Below, piece after piece: positions 1-4,751 of a stretch of DNA of 5,251 nucleotides. Within the stretch, counting starts at the first letter, position 1; every line of letters begins with the position of its first letter. This DNA is from Bacteroidota bacterium. GTDB taxonomy: Bacteria; Bacteroidota; Ignavibacteria; UBA10030. A program made the position numbers and the translations under genes. Location of the stretch: the NCBI GenBank assembly GCA_025455125.1, contig JALONE010000107.1:1-5251 (forward strand), written 5' to 3'. Under the pieces are notes generated by a model, which made no database searches, was not told the DNA's origin, and saw only the letters and a program-made list of their open reading frames with translations.

Positions 1-3
1 GTT

Positions 4-59
4 TTGCTCTCCAGTCTCGTTGCTAAATACTTAATACTCCCTACTCAGTACTCCCTACT
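4..59. repeat. Heptamer-phased short tandem repeat after yidC
   Basis: On the minus strand eight consecutive 7-base units start with AG: AGTAGGG, AGTACTG, AGTAGGG, AGTATTA, AGTATTT, AGCAACG, AGACTGG and AGAGCAA (positions 59 down to 4). The first five share AGTA and the last three are decayed. An exact 11-base direct repeat TACTCCCTACT lies at 35-45 and 49-59, 14 bases apart, which is two units. The TAG stop of yidC (55-57) lies inside the first unit, so the array begins at the very end of the gene. The periodicity is read directly from the sequence. It resembles the degenerate heptanucleotide repeats known between genes in some bacteria such as filamentous cyanobacteria, but I cannot assign it to a named family, and any function is unknown. 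Confidence 0.7.
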
Positions 60-1836
60 TCTTCAACCTTGGCATATCCTTCGCGAACTTGAAAATGCCG
101 CCGCGGGATTTCTTCTGCTCGACCTTGCGAAGCGGCTCGTCGCTGTGGGACTTATTGACGAATGCCTGCTGGGCGATCGAGAGGACGTTGAAGACCGCGT
201 AGTACAGGTTCAGTCCCGACGGGAAACTGTTGAACAACAGCGTCATCATGATAGGCATCATCCAGATCATCGCCTTCTGTCGCGGGTCCTTCACGGTCAT
301 CTTCTGCTGAACGAACATCGTGATGCCCATGAGGAGCGCAATGCCGCTGATGTCGGTAATGTTGAAGAGCGGAAGCGTGAAGGGGAGCGTGACCATCACG
401 TCGGGAACGGACAGGTCAGTGATCCATGCAACGAACTCCGCCTGACGTAATTCGATCGCACCCCGGAAGACGGAATAGAGCGCATACATGATGGGGAGCT
501 GAAGCAGGATCGGCAAGCATCCACCCATCGGATTCACGCCGTATTCCTTGTAGAGGTTCATTACCGCGGAATTCATCTTCTGCGGATCATCCTTGTACTT
601 GGCGCGGATCTCCTCCATCAGCGGCTGGAGCTTCTGCATCCTCTGCATCGAGTTCATGCTGCTCTTCGTGAGCGGATGCAGGGCGATCTTGATGATGATG
701 GAGAATATGATAATAACGAGGCCCCAGTTCGGGATGAGGTACTGAATGCCCATGAAGAGGGGGAGAAGGATGTACTCGGAGATCGGTCGGATGAGCCAGG
801 CCCAACCGAGACTCATCACCTGTTCGAGTCCGTTCTCATACGACTTCAGAATGTTGTGCTGCAGAGGACCGAGGAACACGCGGACCGGTGTTGATTCATC
901 CGCACCCCCCTTGAAGGGCATCTTCAGCGCAACGGCGTAGGATTCGACGACGCCTTGATTGGCGGCGGCACGGCGCGTCCCCTCGAGATAGGCCCCCTCG
1001 CTCTTGATCTGTGCCGGTATGAGAGCGACGCCGAAGTACTTGTTCCGCGTTGCGACCCAGTCGATGTTGCCGGCCAGTTCCTTCTGTGCCTTCTCATCGA
1101 AGGCGGCGGCGTCGATCTCCGTCAGCTCCGCGCCGGAGTACGCATAGCCGGCAGCGAACTGGGATTCGTCATCGGTGCGATGTTCGGCGTAGCGGATGCC
1201 GTGTTCCCAGACCACCTGATACTCGAAGCCGGCGAGCGTCGTCTGCATGTTCACCATCCGCACGTCGGTGGTGAAGCCGTACTCGCCATTCTTGAGACGG
1301 ATGACCTTTTCGACGCGCCCGCCGCCGGCTGACGGCAGGGAGAAAATTAGTTCAAATTCAAAATTGTCTGTGAGCACCACCGCATTGCTGGCCGCGCGAA
1401 CGTCGAAGTAGAGATCGCGCGTGTTCAGCACCTTGCCGTCCGCCGTCGTGAAGAGCAGCGTCAGGTCCCCCTTCGGGGAATTGACGAGTTCGACCGGGTG
1501 GCCGTCCCAGGTCTTGTATTCCTTCATCTTCCAGGACTTGACGAGCCCGCCTTTTGACGTGAACTCTGCCCGGAACTGGTCGGTCTCGACGGTCACAATG
1601 CGCTCGCGGCCTTCCGCCCGATCGGTGAAGTACTTGCCAAACAGTTCTGAGGAGGTGATCGGCTGAATCTCCGCTTTGGCCGGCGCTTGCGGCTTGGGCG
1701 CAGGTTTCGCGCTATCGGCAAGCTGTGTCGCGACGGTGGGCTCGACCGGTTTCTGCGGCTCGGGCGCGTTGAGCCACATCCAGGCGAGAAGAACCACGAA
1801 GATGAGAATGAACCCGAGGGTTGCTTGTTTATCCAT
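55..1836 (-). CDS. yidC: YidC/Oxa1 membrane protein insertase
   Basis: YidC inserts and folds inner-membrane proteins, alone or together with the Sec translocon. The 593-residue product has the Gram-negative layout: an N-terminal membrane anchor (about 7-23, LGFILIFVVLLAWMWLN), a Pro/Ala/Lys-rich linker (about 25-58), a large periplasmic beta domain (about 75-335) and a C-terminal five-helix insertase core (about 345-560). Diagnostic stretches in the core are LHPLTKSSMNSMQRMQKLQP (387-406), the cytoplasmic helical hairpin that follows it, NPMGGCLPILLQLPIMYALY (435-454) and FPSGLNLYY (538-546). K383, five residues before P388, occupies the place of the conserved arginine in the hydrophilic groove (R366 in E. 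coli) and keeps the positive charge. The basic tail (KKSRGG, ending PRLKK) is suited to ribosome contact. The ATG at 1836 directly precedes the membrane anchor but has no clear Shine-Dalgarno sequence. It is the last gene of the rpmH-rnpA-yidD-yidC block, separated from yidD by 112 bases holding an inverted repeat. Length is normal for the family. Confidence 0.97.
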   Translation of the reverse strand: MDKQATLGFILIFVVLLAWMWLNAPEPQKPVEPTVATQLADSAKPAPKPQAPAKAEIQPITSSELFGKYFTDRAEGRERIVTVETDQFRAEFTSKGGLVKSWKMKEYKTWDGHPVELVNSPKGDLTLLFTTADGKVLNTRDLYFDVRAASNAVVLTDNFEFELIFSLPSAGGGRVEKVIRLKNGEYGFTTDVRMVNMQTTLAGFEYQVVWEHGIRYAEHRTDDESQFAAGYAYSGAELTEIDAAAFDEKAQKELAGNIDWVATRNKYFGVALIPAQIKSEGAYLEGTRRAAANQGVVESYAVALKMPFKGGADESTPVRVFLGPLQHNILKSYENGLEQVMSLGWAWLIRPISEYILLPLFMGIQYLIPNWGLVIIIFSIIIKIALHPLTKSSMNSMQRMQKLQPLMEEIRAKYKDDPQKMNSAVMNLYKEYGVNPMGGCLPILLQLPIMYALYSVFRGAIELRQAEFVAWITDLSVPDVMVTLPFTLPLFNITDISGIALLMGITMFVQQKMTVKDPRQKAMIWMMPIMMTLLFNSFPSGLNLYYAVFNVLSIAQQAFVNKSHSDEPLRKVEQKKSRGGIFKFAKDMPRLKK

Positions 1837-1866
1837 GATCAGAATCCGTAGTTATTTAAAAGACTT

Positions 1867-1938
1867 CCACGTGATTTCACAGATTTTCACAGAATTTGTT
1901 TCTATGGACATCATCTGTGTAATCTGTGCAATCTGTGG
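1867..1938. repeat. Intergenic inverted repeat of ATCTGTGnA nonamers
   Basis: The right arm carries TCTGTG at 1914, 1923 and 1932, an exact 9-base period with consensus ATCTGTGnA. The left arm carries the complement CACAGA at 1878 and 1888, with a degenerate third unit at 1867-1876. Paired by eye, the arms form CCAC/GTGG (1867-1870 with 1935-1938), GATT/AATC (1873-1876 with 1930-1933), CACAGATT/AATCTGTG (1878-1885 with 1921-1928) and CACAGA/TCTGTG (1888-1893 with 1914-1919). That is 22 base pairs broken by three small internal loops, with a terminal loop of about 20 bases. The element fills most of the yidD-yidC spacer, ending 30 bases before the yidC start. It is not a classical terminator: the stem is interrupted and only a short U-rich run follows on the minus strand. 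It could be a dispersed REP-like element, an mRNA processing or stability site, or a protein-binding array. Confidence 0.7.
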
Positions 1939-1948
1939 TATTCTTTCT

Positions 1949-2164
1949 TTATGGGACAGGGTCGTAGCCGCTGTGCTTCGAGTAGGGATGACATCGTCCG
2001 ATGCGTTTGGTGCCGAGCCAGATCCCCTTCAGCACGCCGTGCTTTTCCACGGCCTCGATGGCGTACTGCGAGCATGTCGGGATGAACCGGCATTGGTTGA
2101 ACGGGAGCAGGGGAGAGAGGAGCATTTGATACGCCCGGATCACTATGACGACGACGGTCCTCAC
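1949..2164 (-). CDS. yidD: YidD, membrane protein insertion efficiency factor
   Basis: YidD is a small inner-membrane-associated protein that helps YidC-dependent insertion of nascent membrane proteins. The exact mechanism is unsettled. The 71-residue product has the family signature in order: YQMLLSPLL (12-20), CRFIPTCSQYAIEAVEKHG (25-43), GIWLGTKRIGRCHP (47-60) and the terminal GYDPVP (66-71). The three family cysteines are present (C25, C31, C58). The N-terminal VVVIVIRAYQMLL is hydrophobic enough to act as a membrane-associated helix. The start codon is GTG at 2164 and overlaps the rnpA stop as GTGA (2164-2161 on the minus strand). A weak purine run, AAGGGAA, lies upstream inside rnpA. 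This arrangement suggests translation coupled to rnpA. SKHSGYDPVP departs slightly from the commoner GGYDPVP ending. Length is typical (about 70-85 residues). Confidence 0.95.
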   Translation of the reverse strand: MRTVVVIVIRAYQMLLSPLLPFNQCRFIPTCSQYAIEAVEKHGVLKGIWLGTKRIGRCHPYSKHSGYDPVP

Positions 2165-2565
2165 GCTGTTCCCTTGATTGCAGCGGCGAGTCGGCCGAGC
2201 AGCTGGCCAACAGGACGTTCAACATCGTGAAATCGAATTTGTCCGGGATGTTCCGGAGACGAGCCCACATACATCAGGACGGCCCGAACGGATGTCCCGG
2301 CGTGGTCCATCTGTTCCCGAACGTTCAATCCTTGGATCCGATACGCCTCGCGCAGGAGGCGTTTGACGCGATTGCGCCGGACGGCTCCGCGGATCGTACG
2401 TGCTGCCGTAAAGCCCATTGTGATCCCAGGGCGTGCAGTTGAATCGATGACGAAGAACAAACGAACCGGACGTGCAACGTAACTTGTGCCCCCCGTGATC
2501 ACGCCCGTGAACGACCGATATCCGCGGAGGATATCTGCCTTGCGCAACGTTGCGCGTCGTTTCAT
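2161..2565 (-). CDS. rnpA: Ribonuclease P protein component
   Basis: RnpA is the basic protein cofactor of RNase P, which binds the catalytic RNA and the pre-tRNA 5' leader so that the leader can be removed. The 134-residue product has the family features: an N-terminal basic start (MKRRATLRKADILRGYRSF), the central strand ARPVRLFFVID (31-41), and the conserved helix RGAVRRNRVKRLLREAYR (59-76) containing the RNR signature that contacts P RNA. The C-terminal part (about 85-134) is the variable, amphipathic region. The ATG at 2565 gives a normal N-terminus, although the 20 bases before it contain no convincing Shine-Dalgarno sequence. It lies 71 bases downstream of rpmH and overlaps yidD by four bases. 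The 71-base rpmH-rnpA spacer (2566-2636) shows no clear terminator or promoter, so cotranscription with rpmH is likely. Confidence 0.95.
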   Translation of the reverse strand: MKRRATLRKADILRGYRSFTGVITGGTSYVARPVRLFFVIDSTARPGITMGFTAARTIRGAVRRNRVKRLLREAYRIQGLNVREQMDHAGTSVRAVLMYVGSSPEHPGQIRFHDVERPVGQLLGRLAAAIKGTA

Positions 2566-2636
2566 CGTCGGTGATCCGGACAGTTCGTGGTGAACAACGG
2601 TCAGGCAGGAAGAGCGGCTGGGAGGAGAACGGGAAC

Positions 2637-2783
2637 CTATTTCCTGTCGCTGACGGAAAGACTCTTGCGGCCGGCCTTTCGCCGTCGGCTCAGTACCTTG
2701 CGTCCATTCTTGGTCGCCATACGGGCACGAAATCCGTGCTTGTTGGTCCTCTTCCGACGATGGGGTTGGTATGTACGCTTCAT
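2637..2783 (-). CDS. rpmH: Large ribosomal subunit protein bL34
   Basis: bL34 is a very small, highly basic protein of the 50S subunit that packs into 23S rRNA. The 48-residue product begins MKRTYQPHRRKRTNKHGFR and continues through MATKNGRKVLSRRRKAGRK, the almost invariant L34 sequence. It is four residues longer than the common 44-46, with a C-terminal SVSDRK. The ATG at 2783 is fixed by homology to the universal MKRT(Y/F)QP start and by an AGGAAG Shine-Dalgarno four bases upstream (2788-2793). A longer in-frame reading from a GTG at 2876 would add 31 unrelated residues across the promoter and is rejected. It is the first gene of the leftward rpmH-rnpA-yidD-yidC unit and faces dnaA across the putative origin. 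Confidence 0.97.
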   Translation of the reverse strand: MKRTYQPHRRKRTNKHGFRARMATKNGRKVLSRRRKAGRKSLSVSDRK

Positions 2784-2787
2784 GGTG

Positions 2788-2793
2788 CTTCCT
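2788..2793 (-). promoter_or_regulatory. rpmH Shine-Dalgarno sequence
   Basis: AGGAAG on the minus strand lies four bases before the rpmH ATG. It decides the short 48-codon start over the upstream in-frame GTG. It is the clearest ribosome-binding site in the window. Confidence 0.75.
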
Positions 2794-2802
2794 GGTAATT
2801 GG

Positions 2803-2842
2803 ATATTCGTTACTAAAACACTAATGTACAAAAAAAAAGAAA
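2803..2842. other. AT-rich stretch, candidate DNA unwinding element
   Basis: Thirty-two of these 40 bases are A or T, including an uninterrupted run of nine A residues at 2830-2838. This is the most AT-rich part of the intergenic region. It sits between the rpmH start and a degenerate DnaA box at 2852-2860. It also overlaps the likely rpmH promoter and leader, so AT-richness alone does not prove an origin role. I saw no convincing DnaA-trio array beside it. Confidence 0.35.
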
Positions 2843-2851
2843 GGCCTGCAA
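2823..2851 (-). promoter_or_regulatory. Candidate rpmH operon promoter
   Basis: On the minus strand TTGCAG (2851-2846) is followed after exactly 17 bases by TACATT (2828-2823), a reasonable sigma-70-type match. Transcription would begin near 2816, giving a leader of about 30 bases that contains the AGGAAG ribosome-binding site of rpmH. The T-rich spacer lowers certainty, since AT-rich sequence yields chance matches. Confidence 0.45.
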
Positions 2852-2860
2852 GAATCCACA
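2852..2860 (+). promoter_or_regulatory. Degenerate DnaA box
   Basis: GAATCCACA differs from TTATCCACA at its first two positions and lies in the opposite orientation to the other boxes. It is adjacent to the AT-rich stretch and abuts the rpmH -35 candidate. It could be a weak origin site, a site for autoregulation of rpmH, or chance. Confidence 0.25.
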
Positions 2861-2903
2861 TACTCCACGCAGCCACTCAATGCCCGATTTGTAATCTTTC
2901 CTC

Positions 2904-2932
2904 TTGCATTCTCACCTCCGCGGTGTTATAAT
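2904..2932 (+). promoter_or_regulatory. Strong sigma-70 promoter with extended -10, probably for dnaA
   Basis: TTGCAT (2904-2909) and TATAAT (2927-2932) are separated by exactly 17 bases, and TG at 2924-2925 gives an extended -10, TGTTATAAT. This is the best promoter match in the window. Transcription would start near 2939, giving dnaA a leader of about 290 bases that runs through all the good DnaA boxes. DnaA bound there could repress its own transcription as a roadblock (inference). The spacer contains CACC/GGTG (2913-2916, 2922-2925) around a CCGCGG palindrome, a possible but unproven operator. Confidence 0.7.
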
Positions 2933-2972
2933 GAACGCCCCTTTGATGGGGAAATCGTGCGTGTTGACAACT

Positions 2973-2981
2973 TGTGGATTG
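2973..2981 (-). promoter_or_regulatory. Degenerate DnaA box in dnaA leader
   Basis: TGTGGATTG on the plus strand (CAATCCACA on the minus) matches the box core with two mismatches at the outer end. It has the same orientation as the perfect boxes. It overlaps the last three bases of a small palindrome, ACAACTTGT (2967-2975). Confidence 0.35.
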
Positions 2982-3047
2982 TGTTTGGCACAAGGAAGAA
3001 GGGCACGTCAGATTTGATTTGAAAGGGTTTTCTCGACGCGTGCTCGT

Positions 3048-3056
3048 TGTGGATAA
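3048..3056 (-). promoter_or_regulatory. Perfect DnaA box
   Basis: TGTGGATAA on the plus strand is the exact complement of the high-affinity DnaA box TTATCCACA. It lies in the rpmH-dnaA intergenic region 175 bases before the dnaA start, downstream of the dnaA promoter candidate. Confidence 0.85.
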
Positions 3057-3166
3057 CCTGTTCGGCGAGGATGCCGTAGTCGTTTGAAACCAAGCAGTTG
3101 AACGCTCGTTCTCAAGCGTACCCTCCGCTGAAATCCCGTTCGCATTGGAATCCGGTTGTGCACCGA

Positions 3167-3175
3167 TGTGGATGA
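3167..3175 (-). promoter_or_regulatory. Near-perfect DnaA box
   Basis: TGTGGATGA (TCATCCACA on the minus strand) has one mismatch to the consensus. Its start is exactly 12 bases from that of the perfect box at 3179-3187 in the same orientation, so the two sites form a closely spaced tandem pair. Confidence 0.65.
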
Positions 3176-3178
3176 CAC

Positions 3179-3187
3179 TGTGGATAA
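3179..3187 (-). promoter_or_regulatory. Perfect DnaA box close to dnaA start
   Basis: TGTGGATAA is an exact high-affinity DnaA box on the minus strand, 43 bases before the dnaA ATG. Together with 3167-3175 it forms a tandem pair at the dnaA-proximal edge of the putative origin. Its presence argues that this segment is regulatory and not part of an extended dnaA reading frame. Confidence 0.85.
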
Positions 3188-3230
3188 CAGGTGTCTTCAC
3201 GATCCAACCGCTGAAATTGAAACGATCGTC

Positions 3231-4661
3231 ATGGCGCTGCCGCTCACCATTCAGCAATCATCTCCCGCAGAATCTGCAACTCCTGAGCTCATCTGGTCGA
3301 AATGCCTCCGCATCATCGAACCCGAGATCTCCACGCTGAGCTATAAAACCTGGTTCCAGCCCGTTGTTCCCATCAAACTGAACGGCGATCAGCTGACGGT
3401 CCAGGTTCCCAGTCAGTTCTTCTATGATTGGTTGGAGGAACACTACGCGACGCTCATCGGCAACACGGTGAAGGCCGTTCTGGGGGATTCGGCGAAGCTG
3501 TTCTACTCGGTCGCGTCGGAGTCCGTCGTCCCGGAGCCTCAGACAGAGACGGTCACACCTCTCCCCGAGCAGGCACAGACGCATCTGCCGTTCGCACCGC
3601 ACGTTGCGATGCGCACTGAGAACCTCCTTGCGGTCCCGACGAATCTGAATCCCCGCTACACGTTCGAAAATTTCATCAAAGGGGACAGCAACCAGCTTGC
3701 CCGTGCGGCCGCGATGGCGGTCGGGAACAATCCCGGCGGAACGTCGTTCAATCCCCTGGTCATCTACGGCGGTACCGGTCTGGGGAAGACCCATCTGATG
3801 CACGCGCTCGGCAACTACGCGATCTCCGTCGGAAAAGCAAAACGCGCGGTCTACATTTCCAGCGAAAAGTTCACCGTCGACTTCATCGAGTCGGTGCAGT
3901 CCGATCGCGTCTCGGAGTTCTCGAATTTCTACCGCTCGATGGACCTGCTCATCGTCGACGACATCCAGTTCTTCGCCGGCAAGGAAAAGACGCAGGACAA
4001 CTTTTTCCACACCTTCAATGCCCTGTATCAGCACGGCAAGCAGATCGTTCTGTCGTCCGACGTCCCGCCCAAGGAATTGAAAGGCCTGGACGATCGGCTC
4101 ATCTCCCGCTTCCAATGCGGATTGACTGCAGACATTCAGCCCCCCGATCTCGAAACGCGGATAGCCATTCTCCAGAAGAAGAGCCAGGAGAACGGGCTGG
4201 AGCTTTCCTCGGATGTCATCGATTTCATCGCGGCGAACGTGAAGAACAACATCCGCGAGCTTGAAGGGGTGTTGATCAGCATGCTTGCACGCGCGTCGCT
4301 GGAGAGCCGCGAGCTGACCATCGACCTCGCGAAGGATGTGCTGCGCATCGTGGTGCACGAGTTGCGTTCGCCGATATCGATCGAGCAGATCCAGACGACG
4401 GTCGCGGAGTTCTTCGACCTTCCCGTGGACCAATTGCGGGCCAAGACGCGGCGGCAGGAGGTCGTGATCGCGCGGCAGACCGCGATGTTCCTGGCGAAGG
4501 AGCTGACGAATTCGTCGCTGAAGACGATTGGCCTGCATTTCGGCGGCCGCGACCACAGCACGGTCATCCACGCCTGCCAGGCAGTGGAAGAGCACGCATC
4601 GACGAACGAAGACTTCCGGCGCCAGCTGGAAACACTGCGAAAGCGGGTCAGCCTACGTTAG
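3231..4661 (+). CDS. dnaA: Chromosomal replication initiator DnaA
   Basis: DnaA is the AAA+ ATPase that binds DnaA boxes, forms a filament at oriC, melts the unwinding element and helps load the replicative helicase. From the ATG at 3231 the product is 476 residues. Domain I is about 17-95 (IWSKCLRIIE, YKTWFQPVVP), followed by a short linker, about 96-138. The AAA+ domain (about 140-370) shows Walker A GGTGLGKTH (180-188), Walker B LLIVDDIQF (239-247), sensor I VLSSD (273-277), the arginine finger in LISRF (R293) and sensor II NNIRELEG (R342). Domain IV has IARQTAMFLAKELT (413-426) and the signature GLHFGGRDHSTVIHA (434-448), which reads the box. All key residues are intact. A TTG 75 bases upstream is in frame, but that extension has no family resemblance and crosses two DnaA boxes, so ATG 3231 is preferred. 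No good Shine-Dalgarno sequence precedes it. The gene downstream is not dnaN. Confidence 0.98.
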   Translation: MALPLTIQQSSPAESATPELIWSKCLRIIEPEISTLSYKTWFQPVVPIKLNGDQLTVQVPSQFFYDWLEEHYATLIGNTVKAVLGDSAKLFYSVASESVVPEPQTETVTPLPEQAQTHLPFAPHVAMRTENLLAVPTNLNPRYTFENFIKGDSNQLARAAAMAVGNNPGGTSFNPLVIYGGTGLGKTHLMHALGNYAISVGKAKRAVYISSEKFTVDFIESVQSDRVSEFSNFYRSMDLLIVDDIQFFAGKEKTQDNFFHTFNALYQHGKQIVLSSDVPPKELKGLDDRLISRFQCGLTADIQPPDLETRIAILQKKSQENGLELSSDVIDFIAANVKNNIRELEGVLISMLARASLESRELTIDLAKDVLRIVVHELRSPISIEQIQTTVAEFFDLPVDQLRAKTRRQEVVIARQTAMFLAKELTNSSLKTIGLHFGGRDHSTVIHACQAVEEHASTNEDFRRQLETLRKRVSLR

Positions 4662-4662
4662 A

Positions 4663-4685
4663 AGAAATCGCGGTTTTTGATTTCT
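4663..4685 (+). terminator. Weak inverted repeat after dnaA, possible terminator
   Basis: AGAAATC (4663-4669) and GATTTCT (4679-4685) form a perfect 7-bp stem with a 9-base loop, starting two bases after the dnaA stop codon, and are followed by the pyrimidine-rich stretch CTCCTTTCTTT. The stem is short and AT-rich and the tail is not a pure U-run, so termination would be weak. Read-through into the Lon-like gene is plausible. No promoter of comparable quality to that of dnaA is visible in 4662-4751. Confidence 0.25.
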
Positions 4686-4751
4686 CTCCTTTCTTTGTAA
4701 CTTCTTCCCAGCAGCACCTCCTGTTCATCAACTCTTCGCATTGGGGTTCTT

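Larger units (their letters stand above)
2784..3230. other. oriC: Putative chromosomal origin (oriC) and divergent promoter region
   Basis: These 447 bases between the divergent rpmH and dnaA genes hold no supportable gene. They contain two perfect DnaA boxes (3048-3056, 3179-3187), one box with a single mismatch (3167-3175), degenerate boxes at 2973-2981 and 2852-2860, an AT-rich stretch at 2803-2842 that could be the unwinding element, and promoters for both flanking genes. The rpmH-dnaA intergenic space is a classical oriC location, and all visible genes point away from it, as expected for leading-strand genes on both replichores. Box density is modest, so part of the origin could lie elsewhere, for example beyond the Lon-like gene. 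No skew calculation was possible by eye. Confidence 0.7.

Noticed and set aside
4..59. Heptamer array as a possible CRISPR or phase-variation tract
   Set aside because: Units are far too short and contiguous for CRISPR. The array lies after the stop codon, apart from the unit containing it, so slippage would not alter the protein frame.
2803..2842. DnaA-trio repeats beside the AT-rich stretch
   Set aside because: Only scattered TAG triplets are seen on the minus strand (TTAGTG, TTTTAGTAA), without a contiguous run next to a DnaA box.
2784..2876. A 31-residue N-terminal extension of L34 from an upstream GTG
   Set aside because: L34 starts almost universally at MKRT, a Shine-Dalgarno sequence precedes that ATG, and the extension overlaps the promoter and the A-tract.
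2984..2992. TTTGGCACA as an additional forward DnaA box
   Set aside because: It matches the relaxed consensus with one mismatch but lacks the informative TCC core, so it is no better than chance.
3156..3230. A TTG-initiated 25-residue N-terminal extension of DnaA
   Set aside because: The added residues do not resemble DnaA domain I and would encode two DnaA boxes. ATG at 3231 gives a normal N-terminus.
2877..3257. A 126-codon minus-strand open frame covering the dnaA upstream region
   Set aside because: It crosses the DnaA boxes and the dnaA promoter, shows no family resemblance and no ribosome-binding site. The region is better explained as oriC.
3258..4595. A 445-codon open frame on the minus strand opposite dnaA
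   Set aside because: It lies entirely antisense to a perfectly conserved dnaA, its translation is Arg/Asp/Leu-rich without recognisable motifs, and such frames arise from codon bias in GC-rich genes.
4677..4703. A promoter for the Lon-like gene (TTGATT with TAACTT)
   Set aside because: Spacing is 15 bases and the -10 match is only three of six, which is too weak to claim.
4716..4723. CACCTCCT upstream of the Lon-like gene, the complement of a perfect Shine-Dalgarno sequence
   Set aside because: On the minus strand AGGAGGTG is not followed by a start codon and reading frame at proper distance. On the plus strand it equals the 16S anti-Shine-Dalgarno tail and has no obvious role.
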